This document shows, piece after piece, positions 1 to 11,113 of a stretch of DNA of 64,000 bases. Under the pieces are notes generated by a model. It made no database searches and was not told the origin of the DNA. It saw nothing but the letters and a program-made list of their open reading frames with translations. Source of the stretch: Chrysaora quinquecirrha (taxonomy: Eukaryota > Cnidaria > Scyphozoa > Semaeostomeae > Pelagiidae); assembly GCA_014526335.1 (NCBI GenBank), contig JACTAT010000154.1, positions 328,988 to 392,987 on the forward strand, written 5' to 3'. Positions within the stretch are counted from its first letter, which is position 1; every line of letters starts with the position of its first letter. A program made the position numbers and the translations under genes.

Positions 1-123
1 ACTGCAATTTATTTCCATTAAGTTAAGAAACTGTTAAGAAACTTTTAGAACTAAAATTGGGCCAAAAATTAAGAAAATTTTAGAACTAGGCATCGAGCTA
101 GGTTTCTTATAAAAAAAAACGTG
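1..123. mobile_element. Right end of a GTTTCTTA-type short transposon
   Basis: Same sequence as the right end of the element at 12159-12549. It holds several TAAGAAAC words and finishes with TTATAA, an A run and ACGTG. The left half would lie before base 1. Confidence 0.7.
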
Positions 124-742
124 CAAATCTCTTAAAAATCTCGTGATTTTACTACTGCACATGTCCACACAAGTTTCAACAAGTTTCAATTTTCCAACTA
201 CTGAAGGAAAGTTGTGAGAGACGTGATCTTGGGGAACTTAAGCAAGGCTAATACCGACCAATTATGTATACCATCAACCGAACGCCGACTAGCTGTGGCT
301 GCTAACTTATGCCAAGTGTCAACACAACAACAAGTCAGAACTGATAAGAAAAAGTTGATTGCCGTCACGAGGGTACACGGGTTGCTCAGTTACTGCGGCA
401 TGTGGATAGAACTGGCACATGATATACACGTCATCGCTAATACACATACAAAATGGCTTCTTTCATGCAGGTTTACATCACGTGATGCTTGGAAAGATTC
501 TCATTGGCTTCTCGCCAAGAAGGACGTCAGCCTGTAGCGGAGCATCATGTCGCCTGTGATTGGCGGTAATCAGTTGGCAAGTAATCGCAGGAGTGGAACA
601 AGTCCAACGTTCTGGAACTTTGTGCAAACTTGTTGCCATCACCTAGGAACTAGTCATAGCGTTCGTGCCAACTAGTCAGCTGCGATGGTTCCGAAAATTC
701 TTCGACCAGTAGTTTGCAACTAGTTCTGACTATGCGCTATGT

Positions 743-1101
743 CCCCGGGGGTACTTCATTGTTCAGATGACTAGACGTGCCGCCCAGTTTTTCCAAGCCC
801 TCCCATGTCTACCGATAAATTCTGTTTCTTGTGATACCCATGTATAGAAAAACAACGAAATCTTTTACCCATTTGTACCAATTTAACGCCTGAGGCAACT
901 CTAAATGGGCTCTAAATGCGTCGAAAAGTCATTTGCGATGAAAACTAAAACGCACTTTATATCAAGCCTTATAAAGCAATGCATGTCTAAAATGTTATAT
1001 ATATATTTTACTACCCATGTGTAAAGAAATTGGCGCTGAAAAAGTTACCCATTTGGGCGGCACGTCTAGTATAACGAACAATGGAAGTACCCCCCCCGGG
1101 G
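743..1101. mobile_element. Non-autonomous element with CCCCGGGGGTAC ends
   Basis: The left end reads CCCCGGGGGTACTTC and the right end is its inverted form. Inside are inverted GTGCCGCCCA-type segments and repeated TACCCATTTG or TACCCATGT words. Related copies lie at 13170-13530, 30836-31175, 55515-55600 and 60811-61210. No coding capacity is seen. Confidence 0.7.
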
Positions 1102-1390
1102 CTATGTCGAGATAAGCAGGACTTAAAATCACATGAGTATTAGAATTAAACAAACCAGTAGTATTGAGAAAATGAGATGAAATTCGGCGCAGAAAGTAAA
1201 AGGAGAGCGTAGCCATGTTCACTGGTTTATCCCTATGATGTCTGTGAGTTATATTGTTTTAGGCATTCAATCTGGGGGTAGAAAATTGCGTCTCACTGAT
1301 CTCGAATTGACAATTAAATAATAATAGATCACTGACCGGAGTTCTTCGTGACGGATTTAACAATCCATTGAAGTTTTATACTGTATTTCT

Positions 1391-1489
1391 TTATTCATCT
1401 AATGCGTTATGCGTCCTTGCTGGAATCGGCGGAGGAGCATCTTTACTTGGAATCGGAGGGGGCGGTCTTTCTTTCGTTAATACTGGACT
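1391..1489 (-). pseudogene. Orphan duplicate of SHP-like gene A terminal exon
   Basis: This 99-base segment matches gene A's last exon at 13820-13918. It starts after an AG acceptor, encodes proline-rich residues with PPPPIP and PPPIPAR motifs, and ends in TAA inside an AATAAA hexamer. It lies 12.4 kb past the first terminal exon on the same strand, inside the direct duplication. It could be an unused extra exon, an alternative 3' exon, or an artefact of joining two haplotypes. Confidence 0.75.
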
Positions 1490-2058
1490 CTACATAAGAA
1501 ACAGCAAAACATCATTATAGGGAAAACTGATCAATATGAATAGCCCATCAAACGATGTTAAAAAAACCCGCCGCGCACGCTTAGACAAGGGCTGAGCAAA
1601 ATACCATTCTTTGCACTTTATTCTCACGAAATTCTCACCGTGATGGGCGAAATTTTTGCTGAGAAATAAATTACTCTTGCCTGTGAAAATATCTATCATG
1701 TTTGATATTTTCTACAATTTGTGCAAAAATCTTCACCACGTGCGGGGGCCATGAGCATTTGCATTACAGACACGAATGACTAATTTTTCAACGAAAGTTG
1801 CGCGCATACGGTGATAATTCTGCCAAGCAAAGTGTCACGAATGGTGTATTTCTCATCACATCTCAAAGCGTGTGTGGCGGGCTTTGGGCGAGTGCTGTTG
1901 CAAATTAGCAATGATATAAGAGAAATCGAATCCATGTTTAGTACTTAAGAAAGGTGAAATGCACTGTGACTGTATTTTCTCGAACAAGCGCCTCCCTCGC
2001 ATAAGCGCGCCCATCAGGTTGGTCCCAAACATTCCTTTGATAGTGTATGTGCAAGCTC

Positions 2059-2097
2059 CATAGAGATAGTAATAAAGACTTTATTACTATCTCTATG
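2059..2097. mobile_element. 39-base perfect hairpin with 8-base direct repeats
   Basis: Two 19-base arms are exact reverse complements around one central base. The hairpin is flanked by GCAAGCTC at 2051-2058 and again at 2098-2105, which looks like an 8-base target-site duplication. A second copy sits at 14488-14526 because the whole block is duplicated. A related sequence near 19155 has a single AAGCTCC and no hairpin, resembling an empty site. Confidence 0.75.
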
Positions 2098-2249
2098 GCA
2101 AGCTCTTGATTGCATGAATTAAGACATGATTGCATGACACCATTTTCAAGTTGCTGCAAAGCTTTTCGTCAGAACTTTCGTTTATTCGTAAATTTTCACA
2201 TAATTTCTCCGTGTGGACTTTCTCCGGGCTGGCAGTTAAAAATAAATTA

Positions 2250-2742
2250 CAGTTGACATCCGCTATCTCGAACTCTCAAGGAAACTGGAATTTGTTCGAG
2301 ATAGCGAATGTTCGAAATAACGAATGCCCCATATAAATATAAAAATTATAGTTTTAAGTCAGAAAAGGAACCCCTATTAACATGCAGGGATACTGATCCC
2401 AAATTTGATCAAACAAGTCTGGTATCTTTACATAGGAGTCAAAGCTCATCTGCTTTCATCCCTACTATTGGTGAAATTGTGATAATGGCGATGCAGCATA
2501 TCTCGAAAGAGAACAGCTTCATCTATTGTAGATATTCATGGGCAGCATATCACTTTGCTGCTGCCATTCCCGCTCCGCTAGGCGAACTTATACATATTTT
2601 CAGCCTGTCTCTTTATCCAGTTCCGCAGAAAATTTGGCAAAGTTCGAGATAAAGAGCAGGTTTTCCTCCATGGGAAATCGAAAATCGTTCGAGATAGCGA
2701 ATGTTCGAGATAGCGGGCAGTCGAGATAGCGGACGTCAACTG
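2250..2742. mobile_element. Pogo/Tigger-like MITE, TA-flanked
   Basis: Begins CAGTTGACATCCGCTATCTC and ends with the inverted form, with TA on both sides, as in the Tc1-mariner superfamily. TTCGAGATAGCG words recur near both ends. No transposase ORF is present. The element at 43541-44716 is a close relative carrying a LINE insertion; this copy shows the uninterrupted arrangement. Confidence 0.85.
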
Positions 2743-4228
2743 TATAAAAATTTATTGGGCCCCATGTCCCCTTTGGCCCACCACTGAAAATTTCTTAAAA
2801 TATGCATTGTATCTGCGCATTCAACGAACATAGCCGCTTGAAGCTGGCATTCTTTTGCCACTGTTTTGTTTACAATGATGCTTGCAACAGCAAAGTCATC
2901 ATTGTCTTGAGTAATATTTAACGAGTATGCACCATCCATATGGTTGGGTTTTCTGGCATTCGGCCACAAAATTCTTCTAAACATGGAGATCATTTCAACT
3001 AAGGCCCAATATAGCAGGGGTGGACAAAAGTAATCTCTAAATGGTCACCTTATTTGAGACAAAAAGTGCAGAAATTGCGTGGTAGAAGTCCATCTATAGT
3101 ACAATTTCAAGTTACAACAAGGCCTTAAATCTTATTACTGTCATATTCTGCTTATTATTAATCAAAATATAGGGTCCCTGTCATAGTATAAGGGTGAGGG
3201 TATAAGTGATAGAGATACATTATTATAGATGGTTCAACTTTGATGGTAGGGTGGTAGAGTTCTAAGTTATAAATGGTAGAGTCTAGGTGGCACATCTCTC
3301 CGTCCGTCCCGTCCGTCCAAAAGGCATGTAGTACCTCTTCCTGGATCCTAGCTGTTGCTATTGAATTTGACGAAGAAGGTCTTTAAATAGCAGCGAAACT
3401 TGAGGGTTAGACAAGGGAATATTTCTATCGCTTGGGGCTTATATACTACAGGTTTTCACTTCTAGCACGTTTGGTATCCAGGAGAAGATTATCTCTCGCA
3501 ATAATAAGAGAATTAACTAAGACAAAAGCCACCAGTTTCCATTTCCTCGTCAAGGTTTCAATGTGTGGCGCACAATTGGCCCATAAGAATTATTTGGCCT
3601 ATCCTTAATGCCTATCTACGATGTCACGTCAAGGCCTGAGGCGTTCAATAGCAATTTGTTGAACTAAAGACCTACCAGATTATATTAATTCAAATAATGA
3701 TTCAGTTACTTGTTTAAATCATCAAAGGTCTAATTGAAGACTTTGATCTAATGCTTGCTGGATTTATTAAAAAAAATTTCATTGAATTAAAAAAAGCCAA
3801 GCCGACGGCAAGCCGACCAACTAGATCATAAAATTATACTTCATTTTGAGGATAAAGGATTCCAAAAATGATTCCGCGGGTTTTCCGTTGGCGGTGAGTT
3901 TTCTAACGAAGATTTTGTAGGGAATTTGTCCCCCGCAACTCCGTAAAGTTACAAGTACGTCATTGTGCTCGTCAAGAAAAATTCATGTCCTTTTGCTCAA
4001 GGATTCTTCGCGTTAGATTAGACGATTTATTTGACAATTCTAGCGAATTCGTTACCGTTTGCGCGGGTGTACGGTGACGTCATTGAGTTTTGGTTTTGCA
4101 TTGCTTACAACCTTTCTGACTGCAATAAAAATAACAAGATCCTGAGAAATGACTATCAGCTGAAAACTGATGATGTTTTTTTTTCTCAAGGGAATTCAGA
4201 ATGGGTTGTCAGCGTGCCAGCCTAATAT
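2743..4228. other. No gene recognised
   Basis: AT-rich sequence with only short, unconvincing ORFs. I recognise no exon, RNA gene or clear repeat boundary here. Confidence 0.5.
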
Positions 4229-4322
4229 TAGTCTGCGGTGCGACCTCTACGGAGGAGGAAAGGAAAATATTTTCGATATTTTCCTTTCCTTTCCTCCTCC
4301 TTAGAGGCCACGCCGCAGACTA
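4229..4322. mobile_element. Short hairpin element
   Basis: A 94-base near-perfect inverted repeat. It starts TAGTCTGCGGTG and ends CGCCGCAGACTA, and the arms meet at a central TCGA. Confidence 0.8.
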
Positions 4323-5369
4323 GCCTAATACTTAATGTCTTTCGCTTCTGGGGGAGGTAAACGAAGAAACGCAGACCAGCAAATTGTACCCATGCAGACA
4401 ACTAGAGCGCTAAGAACCCAGTGGAAAGCAGGAAAATGAGTGAAAAGAAAAGGAGATAAATCAAGCGAGGCTCGGAGGGCGGTGGAAGAAAAATTTTTGA
4501 CTTGCACTTTGAAAGTTCCCTGTTCATTCTTCATGTTCACGAATGGCAAAAAAAAAACAGAACGCGTGGCGAAAATCTGAAATCACCCCCAAATTTAAAC
4601 GCACGAGCTAATCTGCTTCATCACAGCAACACTGCTGTAAAAGGAATTACTGAAATAGCTTCAACCAATCACGAGACACCATCCCAAACAGGTCTCCAAC
4701 TTAGGCCCTATAGTACTGCTTTATTACAATCACTCTGCAGGCATAGAGAAAACTTACCCCAACGCTAGCAATAATACCTGAGGTCAGGGCAAAAAATTAT
4801 TTCGTTTGTTGGAAAGTATTTTTTATCTTTACAAAAAAGTTGCCGATGGCAGTGACGGATTTATGTTTTGCGAAGCGATGTTGAGAATTTGTCATTCTCA
4901 CTACTCTTGAGAGCAAAAAGAAAGCGACGAAGGAGAAGCAAAACATTCGGCGAACTTTAGAGAGTGAAACGATTCGCACATGCCTAAAGGAAGCTCCGAC
5001 CGATAAACACTTAGGTCAAATAGTTAATTACGCCGGCCAAATCAGAATTTACGCAAAAGAAACAATAGATCTATTGTTCTATTATTAAAATAATAATCTA
5101 GGCTTTTGTTTTTCTGACAGATCAACGCCGGGGCGCCAATAAAGCTTCATTTGGGCTCCACGCTGGAGATCTCCCGCGTAGCATAGGTGGAATGGACACT
5201 GCGAAATTGACGCATGTGATTACTTTGCTAAAAAGAAAGTAGAATGCTGTTGATGGTGATGGTGATAAAGATGACGATGATGCTACATATCATTATGATT
5301 CTAGCGGAGAGGAGATTTAAATGATTCCGATCACGGTGATGGTGATGGAGATTGTGATGGAGGTGAATA

Positions 5370-6089
5370 CAGTCGAACCTCGCTATCTCGAATTCGGTTA
5401 TCTCGAACAACCCGCCATCTCGAACAGATTCCCATTTCACTTCGTTTTCCTTTAAGGCTTAGTATAGAGATAAAACCCGTTATTTCGAACTTGGTTATAT
5501 CGAACTATTCGCTATCTCGAACGAAATGTTTTTTCCGTGAAAGAAAAAACCCGGTTATCTCGAACAAAAAGTCACAAAACATTTTCAGTTGTCAATTATT
5601 ATAACGATGATAATTCATTTTTTATAATTTAGCGAATCTATACGCACTGCTGTGTTCGATACGCACTATACTGTGGTGGTATATTTTACGTACCGTGGTG
5701 GTGTTTTTTGCGTACTGTGGTGGATAAGCACTACTTTGGTGGGTTATTATGCTTGATGTGGTGGGTTATTATGCTTGTTGTGGTGGGGTTTTTGGCGTAA
5801 TGTGGTGGATAAGCACTACTGTGGTGGGTTATTATCGGATTGGTAATATCGTCGACTCATAGACGATATAGCACTTCAAAATATGAAGCAAGCTTCAATA
5901 ATGGACTGTTTCAGTTAAATTTGATGCTTTTGAGACAAATGAGCTCTTTTCCTTAGTTTATATTCTACTTTTACACACAGATGACCGCTTTTTGATCGAA
6001 AAAAATTCAGAGTCCAGATATCTCGAAGTCCCGCTATGTCAAACAAATTTTCATTTCCCGTGCGAGTTCGAGATAGCAGGACGCGACTT
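5370..6089. mobile_element. Pogo/Tigger-like MITE with internal tandem repeat
   Basis: Starts CAGTCGAACCTCGCTATCTC after a TA and ends with an inverted TTCGAGATAGCAGGACGCGACT-like sequence before TA. Several CTCGAAC and TCTCGAA words follow the left end. The centre holds a TGTGGTGG-rich tandem repeat at about 5640-5840. No transposase is visible. Confidence 0.75.
5640..5840. repeat. Imperfect TGTGGTGG minisatellite
   Basis: Degenerate units of roughly 20-40 bases built around CTGTGGTGG, separated by TTATTATGCTTG or ATAAGCACTAC. It lies inside the pogo-like element. Confidence 0.7.
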
Positions 6090-6245
6090 TATATCAAATC
6101 GAAATAAAAATCGCAAAAAATTATGTTGCAACAAAATCCAGCATTGCAACAAAATAAATAAATTATTGCAATTGCAACAAAATAAATTATTAAAAATCTG
6201 CTGACATCAATGCAATGCACTTGCTGAAAACTATTGGCAAACCGG

Positions 6246-6535
6246 AAAAGTGGGACCCAGGACCATCAGGTGGGACCATGGGACCCGAGACCAGGACCAT
6301 TAAAGGTGGGACCATTAGGGTGGGACCATTGAGGTGGGACCATGGGACCCGGGACCCAGGACCATTAAAGGTGGGACCATAAGGGTGGGACCATTAAGGT
6401 GGGACCATGGGACCCGGGACCCAGGACCATTAAAGGTGGGACCATTAGGGTGGGACCATTGAGGTGGGACCATGGTGGGACCATGGGACCCCGGACCCGG
6501 GACCATTAAGGTGGGACCATCAAGGTAAGACCATT
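6246..6535. repeat. GGTGGGACCATTA minisatellite, left arm
   Basis: Tandem units of about 15-17 bases (GGTGGGACCATTAAG and variants) with interspersed GGGACCCGGGACC. The mirror copy on the other strand is at about 7795-8130. Confidence 0.9.
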
Positions 6536-7148
6536 AATGTTTCATTTGCTATAGTCATGATTTGGTAGTCTTACTATTTGAAATAAGGACATCTAACAGG
6601 GGCGTCGTTGCTCTAAGAATAGAGCAATACTATTTACGATACTACATTATTGCCGTAGCCGATCGTTATTGCAAAATGCTCCTCCATCAGGATGTAGACC
6701 CTCATACTAGGCGGCTTCTTGGCCCCGATGAAAAATTCAACAAAACTTGTAGTTTATTGATATTTTTATGGGCTTTACGAATGTCACTCTGGAAGGGGCC
6801 CCCGGAAACACCTGGCGAAAAAGCCTCTGATATCTGATTACATAAATGATTTCTACAAAAATTCCAAAGTGTATTGGAGACATCTCACGCCCATACAGTA
6901 TAATAAGGCAACTTTGCCTAAGTAAAGGTTAAGAATTTTATGGGATTGTTTTGAATATTCCAAATTACATTTTAGCTTCTTACCCATTGATTCCCTTTGT
7001 TTGTCTTAATTTTCTGCAATTATAGTTGCCGTGACCATGCGTACGCTACAAAGGTCACATTCTTAGGATTGGTTTCAGTTTTGTGGTTTCGTTACTTTCA
7101 TGGCATAGCACATGGTTGTTCTGTTGATTTGGGTACAACTCAATCAAG

Positions 7149-7257
7149 ATGTTCCTGCCACCAACCTTGCCAAAAAGAACTAAGCAAAGGGAAGACGTTT
7201 TTGCACAAGCACTTCCGAAGTTCAAACTCAGCGATGTAACTGATTTGAAGATAATTG
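7149..7257 (+). CDS. Orphan first exon, kinase-like N terminus (candidate)
   Basis: An ATG opens 36 codons plus one base up to a GTGAGT donor after 7257. The peptide starts MFLPPTLPKR and ends SDVTDLKII plus the first base of a glycine codon. The SDVTDLKIIG segment resembles the run-in to the glycine-rich loop of tyrosine-kinase-like protein kinases; this is inference from motif shape. No following kinase exon is visible, so this is probably a captured or stranded exon. It is the only coding-like sequence in the loop of the large palindrome. Confidence 0.4.
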
Positions 7258-8522
7258 GTGAGTACAAATTGCTATGATTTTAAGCTCCGCAATGTTTTTG
7301 CTAAGAAACAAGATTTGACTCGACATTGAGACAGCCGTTGGTTGCGCTGCGCAAAGAAAAGTCTGTACTTCTTATTCCATTTGGTAGAAACCAACCTTTA
7401 CTTAGGCAAAGTTGCCTTATTATACTGTATGGGCGTGAGATGTCTCCAATACACTTTGGAATTTTTGTAGAAATCATTTATGTAATCAGATATCAGAGGC
7501 TTTTTCGCCAGGTGTTTCCGGGGGCCCCTTCCAGAGTGACATTCGTAAAGCCCATAAAAATATCAATAAACTACAAGTTTTGTTGAATTTTTCATCGGGG
7601 CCAAGAAGCCGCCTAGTATGAGGGTCTACATCCTGATGGAGGAGCATTTTGCGATAACGATCGGCTACGGCAATAATGTAGTATCGTAAATAGTATTGCT
7701 CTATTCTTAGAGCAACGACGCCCTGTTAGATGTCCTTATTTCAAATAGTAAGACTACCAAATCATGACTATAGCAAATGAAACATTAATGGTCTTACCTT
7801 GATGGTCCCACCTTAATGGTCCCGGGTCCGGGGTCCCATGGTCCCACCTTCATGGTCCCACCCTAATGGTCCCACTTTTAATGGTCCCGGGTCCCGGGTC
7901 CCATGGTCCCACCTCAATGGTCCCACCCTAATGGTCCCACCTTTAATGGTCCCGGGTCCCGGGTCCCATGGTCCCACCTTAATGGTCCCACCCTTATGGT
8001 CCCACCTTTAATGGTCCTGGGTCCCGGGTCCCATGGTCCCACCTCAATGGTCCCACCCTAATGGTCCCACCTTTAATGGTCCCGGGTCTCGGGTCCCATG
8101 GTCCCACCTGATGGTCCCGGGTCCCACTTTTCCGGTTTGCCTTAATTTAATTATTTAATTATTTAATTTAATTATTATGTATTTAATCATTTAATTAATT
8201 GCAGCGCACGACTTCAGGCAGTGATTGGCTGCTGAAATCCGATGGTAGGAATCATGAGAATTACGTAAAAAGCTCACAGAGAAACGGCATATGATATAAT
8301 TAACGAATGAAATAGTACTTTAGAAATATGAAGCTAAATAATGAATAAAAAATTTATAAGGAAATTTCGTTGACAGATTTTCGTCGATTTGCGGTTAATC
8401 TATTTGCATGGAGATTTACAGCAGAGCATTAAAAAGTGTATGAAAGAGCCGACGTAACATCGCAGTTGCTGTGGAGTTGACTGATGAAATAATAGTATAC
8501 ACATTTATAGCGTTTATGTCAA

Positions 8523-9656
8523 ATGGTTTGTGTATTGCAGACGAAGGAAAAGCCAAAGGGTTTCTCTGAAATGTTTCCAAACACACAGGAAAGGAAAGCC
8601 AGAGTAAGGCATATCTCGCTTCCTACATTATTTGAAAGTGGTGGTAGTCGTGATACGGAGGCCGCTGATTATGAATGGCACACAGAGAAGAATTTGTGGA
8701 CTAAATTACCTGCTTTTAAAACTAATCGAAGTAATGACCGGCTGCCTGATATAACAAATCAAACTTTACAGAAGCATACAAGAAACGATGAAAAACGATG
8801 TGGTGCTTCAAGGCCTAAAAATGGTTTAAATAAAAAACTGGAGAACAATTTCGGGGAGTTGTTTTGCGCTCAAAAAACAACAAATAAAGTCCTTGACAGC
8901 AATAATAATGATGTTTCAAGTTTAAGAGGGCTTACAAACGAAAACGAACTGTTTGAAGTAAATAACAAGAAAGAAATAAAAGGCGAAATGGTACAAAAAT
9001 CTCAAGATCCTTTGTTGACAAGAAGAAAAGTTGGCAAAATGTATGACGTGAAAGATTGGGTTAACGAACAAGCACTCTTCAAACACGACGCACTGAATTT
9101 CAATGGTTGTCAGAATCTACCAGAAGTAACTCAAAATTCAGTAGGAACATGTTTCAGGAGCAAACAGGATAGCGCGAAAAACTCTTTCAAAGAAGAAACT
9201 TTTGCTACACGAAATTTGGAGGAAGTAGGAAGTCCTGCACGATGTGGTTTTGGGGGATTGTCAGAAATCCACGAAAAATACAAAAGTTTCGATGGGGAAG
9301 ATTTAAAGCGTGAAAACTCATATCATTGGTTGACTGAAGAGTTTAAAGATAGGAAATTGTTAGCTGAGAATGATTTTAAACCACCTGTTTCATTCCAAAA
9401 AACCAAACAATCTCTGAGAAATTCTAACAACTCAGTTTTGAAAACAAGACGACACTCGATGCAAAGTACTCGATTTGACAGCCCATTTCCAATTCAAAGA
9501 GAAATGACACATGATATGAGTTCAACTTCGAGAAAGATAAGTTTACAAGGGCCTAAGACCACCATTCGTGGTTCAAGTGCTTTTTCTTGGCCTGGTTCAA
9601 GCATCAAAATGATTGAAAACGCAAATGGCATGACTGAAAACTGCAAGAAAAGTTAA
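8523..9656 (+). CDS. Hypothetical 377-codon protein or last exon
   Basis: The longest open frame in the window. The product is hydrophilic and rich in Lys, Asn, Ser and Glu, with no signal peptide, membrane segment or domain that I recognise. It includes basic serine stretches such as RRHSMQS, so it is probably mostly disordered. The in-frame ATG at 8523 is one possible start. A strong acceptor (TTGTGTATTGCAG) ends at 8540 in the same frame, so the true beginning may be an upstream exon, with this the terminal exon. An AATAAA at 9910 follows in AT-rich sequence. The frame does not match a direct splice from the exon at 7149-7257. Confidence 0.55.
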   Translation: MVCVLQTKEKPKGFSEMFPNTQERKARVRHISLPTLFESGGSRDTEAADYEWHTEKNLWTKLPAFKTNRSNDRLPDITNQTLQKHTRNDEKRCGASRPKNGLNKKLENNFGELFCAQKTTNKVLDSNNNDVSSLRGLTNENELFEVNNKKEIKGEMVQKSQDPLLTRRKVGKMYDVKDWVNEQALFKHDALNFNGCQNLPEVTQNSVGTCFRSKQDSAKNSFKEETFATRNLEEVGSPARCGFGGLSEIHEKYKSFDGEDLKRENSYHWLTEEFKDRKLLAENDFKPPVSFQKTKQSLRNSNNSVLKTRRHSMQSTRFDSPFPIQREMTHDMSSTSRKISLQGPKTTIRGSSAFSWPGSSIKMIENANGMTENCKKS

Positions 9657-9909
9657 TTTATTCCTTGACTCCTTGTTTCTAAGATTTTGATTATTTGATC
9701 ATTTGGAGCCCTATTTGGTAACATAAGATAGCGTTCTCATCGAATTTGGACAATTTGGATGTGAAACTTTCGATCTATGTGTTTTATTCAGGCACAGCAT
9801 CAATAATGTAACGATTCCATGTTTTTAAGATTCCTTCATTCCTGTATTCCTTTATTTCTTTTCTGCATTCCTCGTTCCTCATTTTTTAAGAGAGCATAAA
9901 TTTATTGAC

Positions 9910-9915
9910 AATAAA
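9910..9915 (+). terminator. Candidate polyadenylation signal AATAAA
   Basis: AATAAA about 250 bases after the stop of the plus-strand ORF at 8523-9656. It is placed as expected for the 3' end of that transcript. Confidence 0.4.
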
Positions 9916-10170
9916 AATACAGCGATTTTTGATTGATAGATTAAGAGTTTATTTTAAGAAAATGTATTTTTTTCCAAAGATAGCAGGCTATCGAAAATTA
10001 TTTTCAGAACCTTAAGATTGCGAAAAACAGCGGAAACATAACATTGCTGAGCATATGTACTTAAAAGCTTCGTTTTGGGGGTTGTAGATTATGATCTCAA
10101 AATGAAAACTAAAAAGCTGGTTGTGTGTGTAGACAGAAAGTGTTCGTTTTGTCGCTTTGTGTCTTCAACT

Positions 10171-10573
10171 ACACGCTTTTTTTTAATAAAGAACCTAGCT
10201 CAAGGCCTAGTTTTTAAAGCTCCTTATTTTTTGCCCTCTTTTGAGACGATTGTAGTTCCAAAAGTTCCTTAATAGTTCCTTAATTGTATCTGCACATACA
10301 GTTTCATGACTACCGTACAGAGACATTTGCATGTAAGCAAAGCTCGAGACTACTCAAGGAAACATTTGATACATGCTTAAAGTACAATTTATGTGATTTT
10401 CGACTGCAAATGAATGGAACGGGCTTTCTAATTCTGGATTGTTTGCAGTGATGAAAATATTCAACAATGAAAAGTTCCTTAGTGATTTTCTCTTTAGTAG
10501 TATAAGTTCTTTAAATTTTCAGGCCTTCTACATGTAGGTTCCTTATAAAGTGGTTCCTTATAAAAAAGCGTGT
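10171..10573. mobile_element. Short transposon, GTTCCTTA type
   Basis: Ends are ACACGC plus a T run on the left and an A run plus GCGTGT on the right. Five exact GTTCCTTA words lie inside and next to the right end, with a few near matches. Non-coding. Relatives with different words are at 10860, 12159, 27872, 42052, 46090 and 49893. Confidence 0.75.
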
Positions 10574-10859
10574 AATTCTACTGGTAATTCAGCGTTTCCA
10601 GTTGGCTGATTGGTGTATCATTCAAAACACAATACAGATGCAGCTTCACTTTTCAGATTGGTGCATTTCGAACTGCATCTGGGTATAAAATCCCGCCTGT
10701 CTCGACTATTTCTGGTGTTCATTATGTCAGACGTGTCTGACGAAATGCGTAAGTCCAAATCCGCATTTCATCGCAATTTTGAGACTATTATTTCATAAAG
10801 AAGAAGTGAGTTTTGATTCTCAATGACGTAGAAATGCAGCTGTGAGCTGAATATAGAAT

Positions 10860-11113
10860 ACACTTTTTTTTCAATAAGCAACTGGTCAATAAGCAACTGA
10901 GGGCTGGGATTTGCTCAAATTTTTGGTTGAAATCCCTATTTTTATACAATACATCATTGCAAACTTGTCAATTACATTGAACAGCATGAAAGGAGCCAGA
11001 AAAAGAGTTTTTAGGGGGTACCCAGTCATTCCGTGAGGGCTGAAAGACCAGATACGTTAAGCAACTTCGAGGGCCGGACCGGTAGTCAAGTTGCTTTGTA
11101 TTAAAAAAAGTGT
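10860..11113. mobile_element. Short transposon, GTTGCTTA type
   Basis: Ends ACAC plus a T run and an A run plus GTGT. Holds TAAGCAAC words (GTTGCTTA on the other strand) near both ends. Two TAAGCAACTG words sit at the left, and one TAAGCAACTT plus one AGTTGCTT at the right. Confidence 0.7.

Larger units (their letters stand above)
1..2211. repeat. Direct duplication, copy 1 (about 2.2 kb)
   Basis: Bases 1-2211 recur almost unchanged at 12427-14640, in the same orientation. The only differences I see are three single-base length changes in homopolymer runs, near 537 (G run), 750 (G run) and 850 (A run). The match stops abruptly at 2211/14640. The left edge lies outside the window, so the unit may be longer. 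It contains a duplicate of gene A's last exon, the end of a short transposon, a GGGGGTAC-ended element and a 39-base hairpin. Confidence 0.95.
6236..8141. repeat. 1.9 kb palindrome with 462-base loop
   Basis: The left arm (6236-6930) and right arm (7393-8141) are near-identical reverse complements. They start and end with GGCAAACCGG and CCGGTTTGCC. The outer part of each arm is a minisatellite of GGTGGGACCATTA-like units, and unit number accounts for the arm-length difference. The inner roughly 390 bases are unique and almost perfectly inverted. The loop carries an exon-like ORF at 7149-7257. Confidence 0.92.

Noticed and set aside
214..537. Plus-strand ORF of 107 codons, also at 12640-12963
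   Set aside because: Its presence twice only reflects the direct duplication. No domain, splice or promoter evidence, and it overlaps repeat-like sequence.
5228..5440. His-rich minus-strand ORF
   Set aside because: Comes from GATGGTGAT simple repeats at the edge of the pogo-like element.
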